A stretch of DNA of 64,000 nt from NCBI GenBank assembly GCA_965220485.1, contig OZ244832.1:186001-250000 (forward strand). The letters run 5' to 3'. Each line of letters opens with the position of its first letter. Within the stretch, counting starts at the first letter, position 1. The notes under the pieces are model-generated. The model was not told the DNA's origin. It made no database searches and saw nothing but the letters and a program-made list of their open reading frames with translations. Source of the stretch: Aldehydirespirator sp965220485. Its GTDB lineage: Bacteria; Actinomycetota; Acidimicrobiia; Acidimicrobiales; Aldehydirespiratoraceae. The position numbers and the translations under genes were made by a program. Below are positions 17,556 to 25,994 of this stretch, piece by piece.

Positions 17556-17720
17556 TCAATCGGCGCGGGGGCCGCCCCGGGTTCCGGGCCGGCGGGAGCC
17601 GCCGATTGTGTCGGTGTAGGGCCAGAAGCGTCGGGTCCAGGGGCCGGCATTGGAGATGTCGCGGGCCCTAGCCTCATGTGTCACGAGCTGCGCCGACAGT
17701 TGAGGGTGGGCCGCGGCGTA
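17556..17720 (-). pseudogene. Duplicated 3' tail of the acetoacetate-decarboxylase-like gene
   Basis: About 160 bp match the 3' end of the gene at 18611-19375: QLSAQLVTHEARAR against QLSAQLVTHQAKAR, and a shared ending DTIGGSR.PGTRGGPRAD. Small indels shift the frame around NAGP. It is a partial paralogous copy separated from the intact gene by the coiled-coil gene at 17783-18334. Confidence 0.8.
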
Positions 17721-17782
17721 TCGCACCGTGCCGGTCTCCGACTGGGGTGAGGCGGAGCCTTGGGATCGGGGCTGCCTGGGCG

Positions 17783-18334
17783 CTACCCGATCCTGCCTTC
17801 GAGGGCGGCCTCGACGGCCCCGGTCTTGCCCAGGGAGGCGATCAGTGCCGTCAGCTTGCGGTCGATCTCGGCCTGGCCCTTCTCGAGTTGGGCGAACCTG
17901 GCGGCGAACCTGGCGTCCTGCGCGGCGAACCTGGCGTCGATCTTGGCATCCTGCGCGGCGAATCTGTCGTCGATCTTGTCTTCGAGGGCGGCGAGGCTGT
18001 TCTCGAGGTCGTCGACTTCGCCGTCGATCAGGTACAGCGGGACGCCAAGCACGGTGCCGACGAGGCCGACGAGGGCGGCGATGAGTGCGATCAGCAGCGC
18101 AGTGTTGGTGGTGGCGCCGGCTGGGGCCGCGGGGCGGGCCGGCGCCTCGGCCGGGTCGTGTGCGGGCGGTGTGGGGGGCCGGCCCGTCGGCGGCCGGACG
18201 GTCTCGGTGTGTTGGTGGGGAGCGTCGACGCTTGAGGTTGCGGGCCCGGTCGGGGGTTGAGCCGTCGGGGGTGGAGGTGTGTCTTCCATCGAGGCGGGCA
18301 CCTCGTTGGCGGGAGCTGGCGGCGATGCGGTCAT
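17783..18334 (-). CDS. Membrane-anchored coiled-coil protein of unknown function
   Basis: The 183-aa protein has a Pro/Thr/Ala-rich, probably disordered N-terminus (residues 1-75) and one strong transmembrane helix (~76-103, TALLIALIAALVGLVGTVLG). A C-terminal coiled coil contains near-repeats of the form DAKIDARFAAQDARFAARF. The topology resembles small membrane-tethered structural proteins. No family was recognised. A near-consensus promoter lies 90 bp upstream, which supports a real gene. Confidence 0.6.
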   Translation of the reverse strand: MTASPPAPANEVPASMEDTPPPPTAQPPTGPATSSVDAPHQHTETVRPPTGRPPTPPAHDPAEAPARPAAPAGATTNTALLIALIAALVGLVGTVLGVPLYLIDGEVDDLENSLAALEDKIDDRFAAQDAKIDARFAAQDARFAARFAQLEKGQAEIDRKLTALIASLGKTGAVEAALEGRIG

Positions 18335-18427
18335 CAGGGCCTCGCTCGGGGTTGGCGGCGTGGTCGGCGACGCTTGGGGACGGGTGAGTTGGCTGCCGCT
18401 GATGCCCGGCAGCGAGGCTGATCAATC

Positions 18428-18456
18428 AGATTACTCTATGATGAATATTGTGTCAA
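18428..18456 (-). promoter_or_regulatory. Sigma-70-type promoter for the coiled-coil gene
   Basis: On the minus strand TTGACA (18456-18451) and TAATCT (18433-18428) are separated by exactly 17 bp within an AT-rich patch. Transcription toward 18334 would give a leader of about 85 nt. The rest of 18335-18610 shows nothing else. Confidence 0.75.
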
Positions 18457-18610
18457 TCCCAACGCGCCATCTCGGTGGGGTCTCTGGCTGGTCGGGCGCG
18501 CTCGGGAGTGGTCCGAGGCGGCGCTGGTCCGCATCATGACACGGCCGTCTGATTCTCGTCGCCGCTCGGCCGGCGGTTGTAGTCAGCCGGCTTCGGGCTC
18601 GGCCTTGGGG

Positions 18611-19375
18611 TTAGTCGGCGCGGGGACCGCCTCGGGTTCCGGGCCAGCGGGAGCCGCCGATCGTGTCGGTGTGGGGCCAGAAGGCGTCGGGGTCGAGGGG
18701 GCCGGCGTTGGTGATGTTGCGGGCCTTGGCCTGATGGGTCACGAGTTGGGCCGACAACTGCTCGCGGATCGGGAGGTAGCGGGCCACCGGATCCCACGGG
18801 CTGTCCAGGAGCTTCAGTTCGCCGTCGATGTTCTCGATGTGGCGCTGCTCGAAGGTGGTGGCCACGTCCACGACGTGGGGCGGGAAGTCGTACTGCCCGG
18901 CGGTGCCGCCGATGGCCCGCGAGTACTTGATCCACCACTCGTGGTCGGTGACGTCGCCGGGGCGCAAGTCGGCCGGCCCGGCCACGTCACCGCTGAACTC
19001 GACGAAGGTGTAGCCCTGGTGAGTGGCCCGGGCCGAGACGTGGTCGCCCAACCGGTAGAAGGACACGTCACAGAGGAACTTGGGCTGGCCGTTCGTCTCG
19101 TAGCTGATGGAGACGGCCGCCTCCTGGTTGATGCCCATGCCGAGGTTGTAGAGGCCCTCGGTGCCGTTCCATGAAGCGGGCACCTTCACGCTGACGCCGA
19201 ATTCCGGCTCACCCAGGATCGGCACGCAGTAGACGCCCACGGTCACGACGGGCTCGCCCGGAACGAGTCCCGACGGCACGAGCTGCTCCACTCCGTCCGG
19301 GTCGGTCGAATAGGTCACTACCAGCTTCGGCCATCCGGCAACCTCGCCGGGACGGCTCATCGGGTGCTCGGTCAC
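18611..19375 (-). CDS. Acetoacetate decarboxylase-like protein
   Basis: This 254-aa protein resembles the acetoacetate decarboxylase superfamily: VPSGLVPGEPVVTVGVYCV, NLGMGINQEAAVSISYE, NGQPKFLCDVSFYRLG (the PK region corresponds to the usual catalytic Lys area) and PHVVDVATTFEQRH. I chose GTG 19375 because AGGAG lies 5 nt upstream on the minus strand. ATG 19360 is the alternative. A much longer ORF to 19747 is produced by reading into the tandem repeat and is not real. The physiological substrate is unknown. Confidence 0.75.
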   Translation of the reverse strand: MTEHPMSRPGEVAGWPKLVVTYSTDPDGVEQLVPSGLVPGEPVVTVGVYCVPILGEPEFGVSVKVPASWNGTEGLYNLGMGINQEAAVSISYETNGQPKFLCDVSFYRLGDHVSARATHQGYTFVEFSGDVAGPADLRPGDVTDHEWWIKYSRAIGGTAGQYDFPPHVVDVATTFEQRHIENIDGELKLLDSPWDPVARYLPIREQLSAQLVTHQAKARNITNAGPLDPDAFWPHTDTIGGSRWPGTRGGPRAD

Positions 19376-19481
19376 GCTGTCTCCTGTCGTCGCCAGTTGC
19401 GTGCATGGTATTGGGCCCCGCCGGTCAGTGGCTTGGCGAGGCAGAACCGCGCCGCCGGAGCAGACTGTGCGGGCGACGACC

Positions 19482-19798
19482 AAGAGGCCGAGCGGATAGG
19501 AGCGATTCATGAGGTTCCCGAGGCGTCGAGCGAGGCCCCGGGCCCGAGCGGCCCGTGAGCGCCGCGAACAAGAGCGGGGAACACGGCCCGAGCGGCCCGT
19601 GAGCGCCGCGAACAAGAGCGGGGAACACGGCCCGAGCGGCCCGTGAGCGCCGCGAACAAGAGCGGGGAACACGGCCCGAGCGGCCCGTGAGCGCCGCGAA
19701 CAAGAGCGGGGAACACGGCCCGAGCGGCCCGTGAGCGCCGCGAACAAGAGCGGGAAGCCACATGCTTCACCGCGCCGGCACCTGTCCGCGGAACCTCT
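19482..19798 (+). repeat. Dispersed intergenic repeat with about five 44-bp tandem copies
   Basis: The element begins AGAGGCCGAGCGGATAGG and ends CCGCGGAACCTCTA. Its core, ACGGCCCGAGCGGCCCGTG plus GAGCGCCGCGAACAAGAGCG, is repeated with a 44-bp period between about 19540 and 19755. It belongs to the same family as the repeats at 23487, 24610, 26815, 28690, 30317, 31195, 32464, 36622 and 40094. It separates the decarboxylase-like gene from the acyl-CoA dehydrogenase gene. Confidence 0.92.
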
Positions 19799-19809
19799 AA
19801 GGAGCAGCC

Positions 19810-21048
19810 ATGGCCATCGACTTCACGCTCTCGACCGATCTTGAAGATATCAAGGAGCGGGTGCGCTCGTTCATCGACGATGTGGTCAAGCCGGCGGAGG
19901 CTCGCATCGAGGGCCGTGACACCGACGAGCCGCTGACCGGGCAGGACAGGGTGGGCGTGCTCATCGACCTGCGCAGGCAGGCCCAGACTTCGGGGCTGTG
20001 GCTGCCGCACATGCCCGCAGAGTGGGGCGGCATGGGTCTGAGCCATGTGGCCATGGCGATGGTGCAGGCCGAGGCAGCCAAGTCCTACTACGGGCCGTGG
20101 GTGCTGAACTGCCAAGCCCCCGACGAGGGCAACATGCACACTTTGCTGCACTGGGCCACACCCGAACAGGCCGAGAGGTACCTGCGCCCGCTGTGCGAGG
20201 GCAAGGCGTGGTCGTGCTTCGCCATGACCGAGCCGGAGGTGGCGGGCTCCGATCCCACGCTGATCCAGACCCGCGCCTACCAAGACGGTGACGAGTGGGT
20301 GATCAACGGGCACAAGTGGTTCATCTCCAACGCCCACCGGGCGAACTTCGCCATTCTGGTGTGCCGCACCGAGGACGACCCCGACCGGCCACAGGCCGCC
20401 AACAGCGCCTTCATCATCGACCTGCCCCATGAGGGCTGGACCGAGGTGCGCCAGATCGAGACCATGCACGGCAGCACCGGCCACAGCGAGATCCTCATCG
20501 AGGACCTGCGGGTCCACGACGACCAGATGCTCGGCGGGCAGGGGCAGGGCCACCTGCTCGGCCAGTACCGGCTGGGGCCGGCCCGGCTGGCTCACTGCAT
20601 GCGCTGGATCGCCCAGGCCGAGACCGCGCTGGACATGATGGTGGACCGGTCTCTGAACCGCTTCTCCCACGGCTCGCTGCTGGCGGAGAAGCAGGGCATC
20701 CAGTGGATGATCGCCGACTCGACCATGGAGCTGTACCAGGCCAAGCTGATGGTGCTGCACGCGGCCCACAAGATCGACCGGGACGACGACTTCAAGTCGG
20801 AGGTGTCGATGGCCAAGCACTTCGTGGCCAACATGTTGAACCGCGTCATCGACCGTTCGATCCAGGTGCACGGCGCCCTCGGTTATTCCACCGACACGCC
20901 GCTGGCCCACATGTACCAGCACGCCCGCTGGGCCCGCTTCGCCGACGGTGCCGACGAGGTGCACCAGATGCGCATCGCCCAGCGGACCATCGCCGCCTAC
21001 ACCGACGAGGGCACCACCCGCCGGGCCACCGGCAACCTGCCCATCTGA
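19810..21048 (+). CDS. Acyl-CoA dehydrogenase
   Basis: The 412-aa flavoenzyme shows the ACAD order: helical N-terminus, CFAMTEPEVAGSDPT (FAD-binding signature), WVINGHKWFISNA in the beta domain, then a C-terminal helical bundle with IQVHGALGYSTDTPLAHMYQ. It catalyses alpha,beta-dehydrogenation of an acyl-CoA and passes electrons to ETF. AAGGAG lies 6 nt before ATG 19810. The chain-length preference cannot be read from sequence. No partner enoyl-CoA hydratase lies nearby. Confidence 0.93.
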   Translation: MAIDFTLSTDLEDIKERVRSFIDDVVKPAEARIEGRDTDEPLTGQDRVGVLIDLRRQAQTSGLWLPHMPAEWGGMGLSHVAMAMVQAEAAKSYYGPWVLNCQAPDEGNMHTLLHWATPEQAERYLRPLCEGKAWSCFAMTEPEVAGSDPTLIQTRAYQDGDEWVINGHKWFISNAHRANFAILVCRTEDDPDRPQAANSAFIIDLPHEGWTEVRQIETMHGSTGHSEILIEDLRVHDDQMLGGQGQGHLLGQYRLGPARLAHCMRWIAQAETALDMMVDRSLNRFSHGSLLAEKQGIQWMIADSTMELYQAKLMVLHAAHKIDRDDDFKSEVSMAKHFVANMLNRVIDRSIQVHGALGYSTDTPLAHMYQHARWARFADGADEVHQMRIAQRTIAAYTDEGTTRRATGNLPI

Positions 21049-21234
21049 CAGGCCTTCGGCGGTGGCGCTTGCGGGTGCTGATTCAGAGATCCGGAGACAC
21101 CCCGCCCACGAACTCCCCGCGACTTTGCCACACATATTGTGGGCAACTACAGAAAGTTCGACCAGCCGCCATGGTGGCCTATGATCGGGTGCTCTTCGCT
21201 CGGAGCCGTTGACTCCTCGACCCGGAGGCAATCC

Positions 21235-22017
21235 GTGACCACCAGCCCCGATCCGATCTTCGACGTCGACGGCAAAGTCGTCGCCATCACCGGGGGCAGC
21301 CGCGGCCTGGGCCGGCAGATGGCCGAGGCGTTCGCCCGCCGCCGCGCCCGGGTGGCCATCGCCAGCCGCAAGCGCGACGTGTGCGAGGCCGTCGCGGCTG
21401 AGATAGCCGCGGCGACCGGGTCAGAGGTCGTCGGTCTCGGCCTGCATGCGGGCCGCTGGGATCAGTGCGACACCTTCGTGCAGGCGGTGACCGACCGGCT
21501 CGGCCCGATCGATGTGCTGATCAACAACGCCGGCAGCTCGCCGCTGTATCCGTCGCTGGCCGAGGTGTCCGAACCGCTGTTCGACAGCGTGATCGGCTTG
21601 AACATGAAGGGCCCCTTCCGGCTGTGCGCGCTCGTGGCGGAGCAGATGCAGGCCTGCGGCGCCGAAGGCAGCATCATCAACGTCTCCAGTATCGCCGCAG
21701 TGCAGCCGAGCGCCGTGGAGGTCCCCTACGGGATGGCCAAGGCCGGACTCAACAACCTGACCGTGGCCCTGGCCCACATGCTCGGCCCCAAGATCCGGGT
21801 CAACGGCATCATGCCGGGGCCCTTCATGACCGACATCACCAAAGCCTGGGATCTCGACGCCTTCGCTGAGACGGCCAGGCAGCGCATACCGCTGGCCCGG
21901 GGCGGCCAGCCCACGGAGATCGTCGGCGCCGCGCTCTACCTGGCCTCGTCGGCTTCCAGCTACACAACCGGCGCCATCATCAAAGTTGACGGCGGCCTGG
22001 CCTGGCCTCCGGCCTGA
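21235..22017 (+). CDS. Short-chain dehydrogenase/reductase (3-oxoacyl-reductase-like)
   Basis: This 260-aa classical SDR has TGGSRGLGRQ near residue 19, NNAGSS, a catalytic Ser in INVSSIA, and YGMAK. The C-terminal KVDGGLAWPP end matches FabG-like enzymes. GTG 21235 follows GGAGG (21223-21227) with 7-nt spacing; the ORF beginning at 21139 is an upstream extension. It lies in the same direction as the acyl-CoA dehydrogenase, so a shared acyl or hydroxyacyl substrate is possible but unproven. Confidence 0.88.
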   Translation: MTTSPDPIFDVDGKVVAITGGSRGLGRQMAEAFARRRARVAIASRKRDVCEAVAAEIAAATGSEVVGLGLHAGRWDQCDTFVQAVTDRLGPIDVLINNAGSSPLYPSLAEVSEPLFDSVIGLNMKGPFRLCALVAEQMQACGAEGSIINVSSIAAVQPSAVEVPYGMAKAGLNNLTVALAHMLGPKIRVNGIMPGPFMTDITKAWDLDAFAETARQRIPLARGGQPTEIVGAALYLASSASSYTTGAIIKVDGGLAWPPA

Positions 22018-22069
22018 CCGCGGGCGCTCACCGATACGCGCCCGCTGCAAGTCGCCGTATTCTGCCGTC

Positions 22070-22678
22070 GTGAGCGAAGCAACGATCGCCGGCGATCCAG
22101 AAGGCCGCAACGACGCTGCGGCTGCCAGCGAGTCGGTGAAGGACGCGGAGGTGCGCGAGGGTGCTGCGGCTGCCAGCGAGTCGGTGAAGGACGCGGAGGT
22201 GCGCGACAGTCTTCCCACCGACCTCGACGCATCGGGCTATGTGGGTCCCTACCTGTTCCCCAACAACAGCAGGCGCCGCATCGCTGGCGTGCTCTACCTG
22301 TTGATCGGCGTTGCTTCCATCGTGGTCGCGCTGGCGGCGGGCAGTGACGCCGTTCTCGTCAACGGCGGCTTCGCAGTCGGAGGCGTCGCCCTTGTCGTCT
22401 TCGGCCTGTACAGCATGCAGGCGGGCTGGGATCTCGCCATCGACGAGAACGACGCCCTGGTCGCAGCCACGCGGGAGGTCGGCTTCCCGGTGGGGCACGC
22501 TTCGGCCCAGCTCGGGTGGCGGGGACTGCGAAGCCGTCCGACGTGGCGCATCCTGCTGTACTCGAACCAGGCGCCCCCGGACAGCCGCGGGCTCGTCCTG
22601 GTCGACGGGGTTGACGGTCGGGTGATGGGATGCTTCGTGGAGGACAATCCCGAAGACTGGACGGGGCTCGAGTCCTAG
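22070..22678 (+). CDS. Membrane protein of unknown function with a 16-residue N-terminal duplication
   Basis: The 202-aa protein starts with an Ala/Ser/Glu-rich tail in which AAAASESVKDAEVRE is tandemly duplicated (48-bp direct repeat at about 22115-22210). Two hydrophobic helices follow (GVLYLLIGVASIVVALAAG and LVNGGFAVGGVALVVFGLYS), then a soluble domain of about 95 residues. TATTCT at 22058-22063 precedes GTG 22070 by 6 nt. No family was recognised. Its place directly before pgsA may link it to envelope biology. Confidence 0.7.
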   Translation: MSEATIAGDPEGRNDAAAASESVKDAEVREGAAAASESVKDAEVRDSLPTDLDASGYVGPYLFPNNSRRRIAGVLYLLIGVASIVVALAAGSDAVLVNGGFAVGGVALVVFGLYSMQAGWDLAIDENDALVAATREVGFPVGHASAQLGWRGLRSRPTWRILLYSNQAPPDSRGLVLVDGVDGRVMGCFVEDNPEDWTGLES

Positions 22679-22774
22679 GGCCGCGCCAATAGTGGCGGTC
22701 TATCCGCTCGGCCCTCGGGGGGCACGCCGTGGCAAGCTGCTAGCGTTCATCCGCAGCCCATCGGGAGCAGGCGA

Positions 22775-23482
22775 ATGTTCGACGGAAACTGGCGCCAGGC
22801 GGTGGATCGAGGGCTCACGCCGATCGGCGTGTCGCTGCGCCGCACCGGCGTGACCGCCGACATGGTCACCATCACCGGCATCGTTATGGCCAGCGGCGCG
22901 GCCGTGGCCATCGCAACCGGCTACTTGCGGGTGGGCTTCCTGCTGCTGATACTCGCCGGGATCCCCGACGCCTTGGACGGCGCGGTGGCCAAAGCGTCGG
23001 GCACGTCCTCACAGCGAGGTGCCTTCTTCGACTCGGTGTCGGACCGTCTCACCGACGCCTTGCTGTTCGGCGGCATCACCTGGTACCTGGCCGACGCCGA
23101 GCCGGGGCACACCATGATGCTGCCGGTGGCGGTCATGAGCCTGGCCATGCTGGTGTCGTATCAGAGGGCCAAGGCAGAATCGCTGGGCTACGAGGCCAAG
23201 GGCGGCATCATGGAGAGAGCCGAGCGCTTCATTGTGCTCGCCTTCGGCCTGCTCTTCAGCGAGTTCCTCGTGTGGACCCTCTGGGTGATGATTGTGCTGA
23301 CTGCGGTGACCGCCGTGCAGCGATTCGTGAAGGTGTGGAGGCAGGCGTCGGAGAGCCAGCCGGTCCGCCCTCGCTCCCGTCGCCGGTCCCGCCGTGCCCG
23401 CACGTCGCGGACCGGGCGCCGCGTGGCCGAGCCCGCTTGGCGGGCGCGGATGCGCAACCGCCCGCCGACCGACCCTGGCTGA
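22775..23482 (+). CDS. pgsA: CDP-alcohol phosphatidyltransferase, probable phosphatidylinositol phosphate synthase
   Basis: The 235-aa membrane enzyme carries the CDP-alcohol phosphotransferase signature D65-x2-D68-G69-x2-AK-x8-G82-x3-D86-x3-D90 (usually AR, here AK) and several transmembrane helices. Its Arg-rich C-terminal tail (about 40 residues) is unusual. The order pgsA, LpxL-like acyltransferase, pimA matches the actinobacterial phosphatidylinositol mannoside cluster, which favours PIP synthase over PG-phosphate synthase. Confidence 0.85.
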   Translation: MFDGNWRQAVDRGLTPIGVSLRRTGVTADMVTITGIVMASGAAVAIATGYLRVGFLLLILAGIPDALDGAVAKASGTSSQRGAFFDSVSDRLTDALLFGGITWYLADAEPGHTMMLPVAVMSLAMLVSYQRAKAESLGYEAKGGIMERAERFIVLAFGLLFSEFLVWTLWVMIVLTAVTAVQRFVKVWRQASESQPVRPRSRRRSRRARTSRTGRRVAEPAWRARMRNRPPTDPG

Positions 23483-23486
23483 GCCG

Positions 23487-23697
23487 AAGAGGCCGAGCGG
23501 TTAGACAGAAGCCGTGGGGGTTCTCGCGAGTCGGCGAGCGAGGCCGTGGCCCGAGCGGCCCGTGAGCGCAGAAATACTCGGTCATGGCATGTAGAGCACC
23601 CCATCCGTGGCCCGAGCGGCCCGTGAGCGCAGCGAACAAGAGCGGGAAACAACACGCCGTACCGCGAGACGCTGGCGCCTGTCCGCGGGGCTTCTAG
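23487..23697 (+). repeat. Dispersed intergenic repeat, two core copies
   Basis: The element starts AGAGGCCGAGCGGTTAG and ends CCGCGGGGCTTCTAG, immediately before the next gene's ATG. It holds two copies of GTGGCCCGAGCGGCCCGTG, the first truncated. Its borders and core match the copies at 19482 and 40094. Confidence 0.88.
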
Positions 23698-24609
23698 ATG
23701 CCGTCGGTCTCGGCTTATCGGGCCGCCGAGTTCTTCGCCCGCCACGCGCCCGCTCCGGTCGCCCGGGCCGCCGCGCTCGCGGCCGCGGCCGCGAGCGCGG
23801 CGGCGAGCCGCGACCGGCGCCTGCTGGTGCGGCGCAACCTCGAGAGGGCGCTCGGCCGACCGATGGGACGCCCCGAGTCGTCGCTTCGGGTGGCGGCCGC
23901 GTTCGACTGGTACGCCCGTTACTACCTCGAGAGCTTCCAGCTGCCGAGTCTCGACGCGGCGGCGATAGACGCCGGATTCGGCTACGAGGGCGTCGATACC
24001 ATCGAGCGATCGGTTCGCTCGGGCGTCGGACCGATCCTGGTGATGCCGCACCTGGGCACATGGGAGTGGGCGGCATGGTGGCTCGCACTGGTCCCGAAGA
24101 TGAAGGTGACCGCGGTGGTGGAGCCACTCGAGCCTCCCGAGGTTTTTGAATGGTTCAGAGAGTTCCGGCAGCGGCTGGGCATGGACATCATTCCCCTTGG
24201 ACCCGACGCGGGCGGGCGTCTGGCCTCGGCCATCAAGCGGGGGGACGTGGTGTGCCTGCTCGCGGATCGAGACGTCACCGGAACCGGTGTGGCGGTGGAG
24301 TTCTTCGGTGAGCGGACCAGGCTGCCGGCCGGTCCTGCCCTGCTGGCGCTGCGAACCGGCGCGCCCCTCATACCGGCCGCGGTGTACTGGCGGGGCAGTG
24401 CCCGTCACGCCATCGCCGGGCCGCCTGTGGACACGCGCCGCTTGGGACCTATCCGCAGCGACGTGTCCCGCGTCGTGCAGGACTACGCCGTTGCGCTGGA
24501 GGGCCTGATCCGCGTTGCGCCCGAGCAGTGGCATCTGATGTCGCCCAACTGGCCCAGCGACTACGAGGCGCTGGGCGCACCTACGCCTCTACCGTTGCGC
24601 GACCTCTAG
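23698..24609 (+). CDS. patA: Phosphatidylinositol mannoside acyltransferase (LpxL/HtrB family)
   Basis: This 303-aa protein has the lysophospholipid-acyltransferase HX4E motif HLGTWE (His118, Glu123), a basic RRNLERALG stretch, LLADRDVTGTG, and EFFGERTRLPAGPALLAL. In Actinobacteria the gene between pgsA and pimA encodes the acyl-CoA-dependent acyltransferase that acylates PIM. ATG 23698 lies just after the repeat. The dispersed repeat has inserted on both sides without breaking the operon order. Confidence 0.85.
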   Translation: MPSVSAYRAAEFFARHAPAPVARAAALAAAAASAAASRDRRLLVRRNLERALGRPMGRPESSLRVAAAFDWYARYYLESFQLPSLDAAAIDAGFGYEGVDTIERSVRSGVGPILVMPHLGTWEWAAWWLALVPKMKVTAVVEPLEPPEVFEWFREFRQRLGMDIIPLGPDAGGRLASAIKRGDVVCLLADRDVTGTGVAVEFFGERTRLPAGPALLALRTGAPLIPAAVYWRGSARHAIAGPPVDTRRLGPIRSDVSRVVQDYAVALEGLIRVAPEQWHLMSPNWPSDYEALGAPTPLPLRDL

Positions 24610-24712
24610 TCTCCCGCTCTTGTTCGCTGCGCTCACGGGCCGCTCGGGCCACGGCCTCGCTTAGTTCCTCGCGAAGCCTTGGTCAGACGCGGCTTCTCCG
24701 CTCGGCCTCTAG
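24610..24712 (-). repeat. Dispersed intergenic repeat, one copy, inverted orientation
   Basis: On the plus strand it reads CCCGCTCTTGTTCGCTGCGC followed by TCACGGGCCGCTCGGGCC and ends CGCTCGGCCTCTAG, the reverse complement of the other copies. Its terminal TAG forms part of the TAGCCT hexamer that precedes pimA. Confidence 0.88.
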
Positions 24713-24723
24713 CCTCTCCCATA

Positions 24724-25839
24724 GTGCGAATCGGCATCATCTGCCCGTACAGCCTCACGCTGCCCGGCGGCGTGCAGATGCAAGTGCTCGGCCTGGCCAG
24801 GGCGCTGAGCCGCAGTGGACATCCGACACGCGTGCTCGGTCCGTGCGACGGCCCGCCGCCGGATCCCAACGTCACGCCGCTCGGCAACAGCCTGCCCGCG
24901 ATCGCCAATGGCTCGATAGCTCCGGTGGCGCCCGACCCCTCCTGCCAGATGCGAGCGGTCCGAACCATGCGCGACGAGTCCTTCGACGTTATCCACCTCC
25001 ATGAGCCGCTGGCGCCCGGCGCTACCACGACTGCGTTGTTGGTGAGGCCCGCACCCCTCATCGGCACGTTCCATGCCGCGGGGGCCTCCCTGGCCTATGA
25101 CCTCTTTCCCCGAGCCGCCCGATTCCTTGCTGGCCGCCTAGATCACCGGGTTGCCGTGTCGCCCGACGCCCGCGACACGGCTCGCGTCTCTCTCGGCGGA
25201 ACATTCGACCTGCTCTACAACGGCGTGGAGTTGGCTCCGTACCGGATCGCCGAGCCGGTGCGCGCCTCCGGTCCGACCATCCTGTTCATCGGGCGACATG
25301 AGCCCCGCAAGGGCCTCGGCGTGCTGCTCGACGCGCTCACCATGCTCCCCGCGGAGGTAAGGCTGTGGGTGGCGGGCTCCGGTCCGGAGACGGCTGGGAT
25401 GCAGGCCCGGTCGGCGTCGGATCCTCGCATCGAGTGGCTCGGGACTGTCACCGACAGTGAGAAGATTGCTCGACTCAAGGGCGCCGATGTGTTCTGCGCT
25501 CCGTCGTTGAGGGGCGAGTCTTTCGGCATCGTGCTGCTGGAGGCGATGGCAGCCGGCACTGCGGTCGTGGCCAGCGACCTGCCCGGCTACCGCAACGTGG
25601 CCCGGTCCGGCCACGATGCACTGCTGGTTCCGCCGGGCGATTCCGCGAAGCTGGCGGGGGCTATCGGTCGAGTGCTGTCGAGCGCCTCCGAATCATCCAG
25701 GCTGGTGGCGGCGGGGCACACCAGGGCCGAGGCGTTCTCGATGTCGGGCCTGGCCGACCACTATCTGGAGCGCTACGAACGGATCGCGGTGTCCACCGCT
25801 CGCTCCACTCGGACTCTTGGCGCCGGGGATCCTCTGTAG
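24724..25839 (+). CDS. pimA: Phosphatidylinositol mannosyltransferase (GT4 family)
   Basis: The 371-aa GT4 glycosyltransferase starts VRIGIICPYSLTLPGGVQMQ, closely matching PimA. It contains FIGRHEPRKGLGVLLDAL and the EX7E nucleotide-sugar motif (ESFGIVLLE). PimA transfers mannose from GDP-Man to phosphatidylinositol on the cytoplasmic membrane face. GTG 24724 gives the conserved N-terminus and follows TAGCCT (24710-24715, 8-nt gap). Confidence 0.9.
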   Translation: MRIGIICPYSLTLPGGVQMQVLGLARALSRSGHPTRVLGPCDGPPPDPNVTPLGNSLPAIANGSIAPVAPDPSCQMRAVRTMRDESFDVIHLHEPLAPGATTTALLVRPAPLIGTFHAAGASLAYDLFPRAARFLAGRLDHRVAVSPDARDTARVSLGGTFDLLYNGVELAPYRIAEPVRASGPTILFIGRHEPRKGLGVLLDALTMLPAEVRLWVAGSGPETAGMQARSASDPRIEWLGTVTDSEKIARLKGADVFCAPSLRGESFGIVLLEAMAAGTAVVASDLPGYRNVARSGHDALLVPPGDSAKLAGAIGRVLSSASESSRLVAAGHTRAEAFSMSGLADHYLERYERIAVSTARSTRTLGAGDPL

Positions 25840-25994
25840 TGCCGCGTGCGACCGTTACCATGACGGAGCGTCGACGGTAGATGTCGCCCGACCGCAGGTC
25901 GCGGACGCGGTACCGGCGACGGAGCCAGTGTCGTCGCCAGTGTCGCCGTGACTGCCGGCGATGGCCCTGAACGCCCAGCACAACGCAGAATGCC

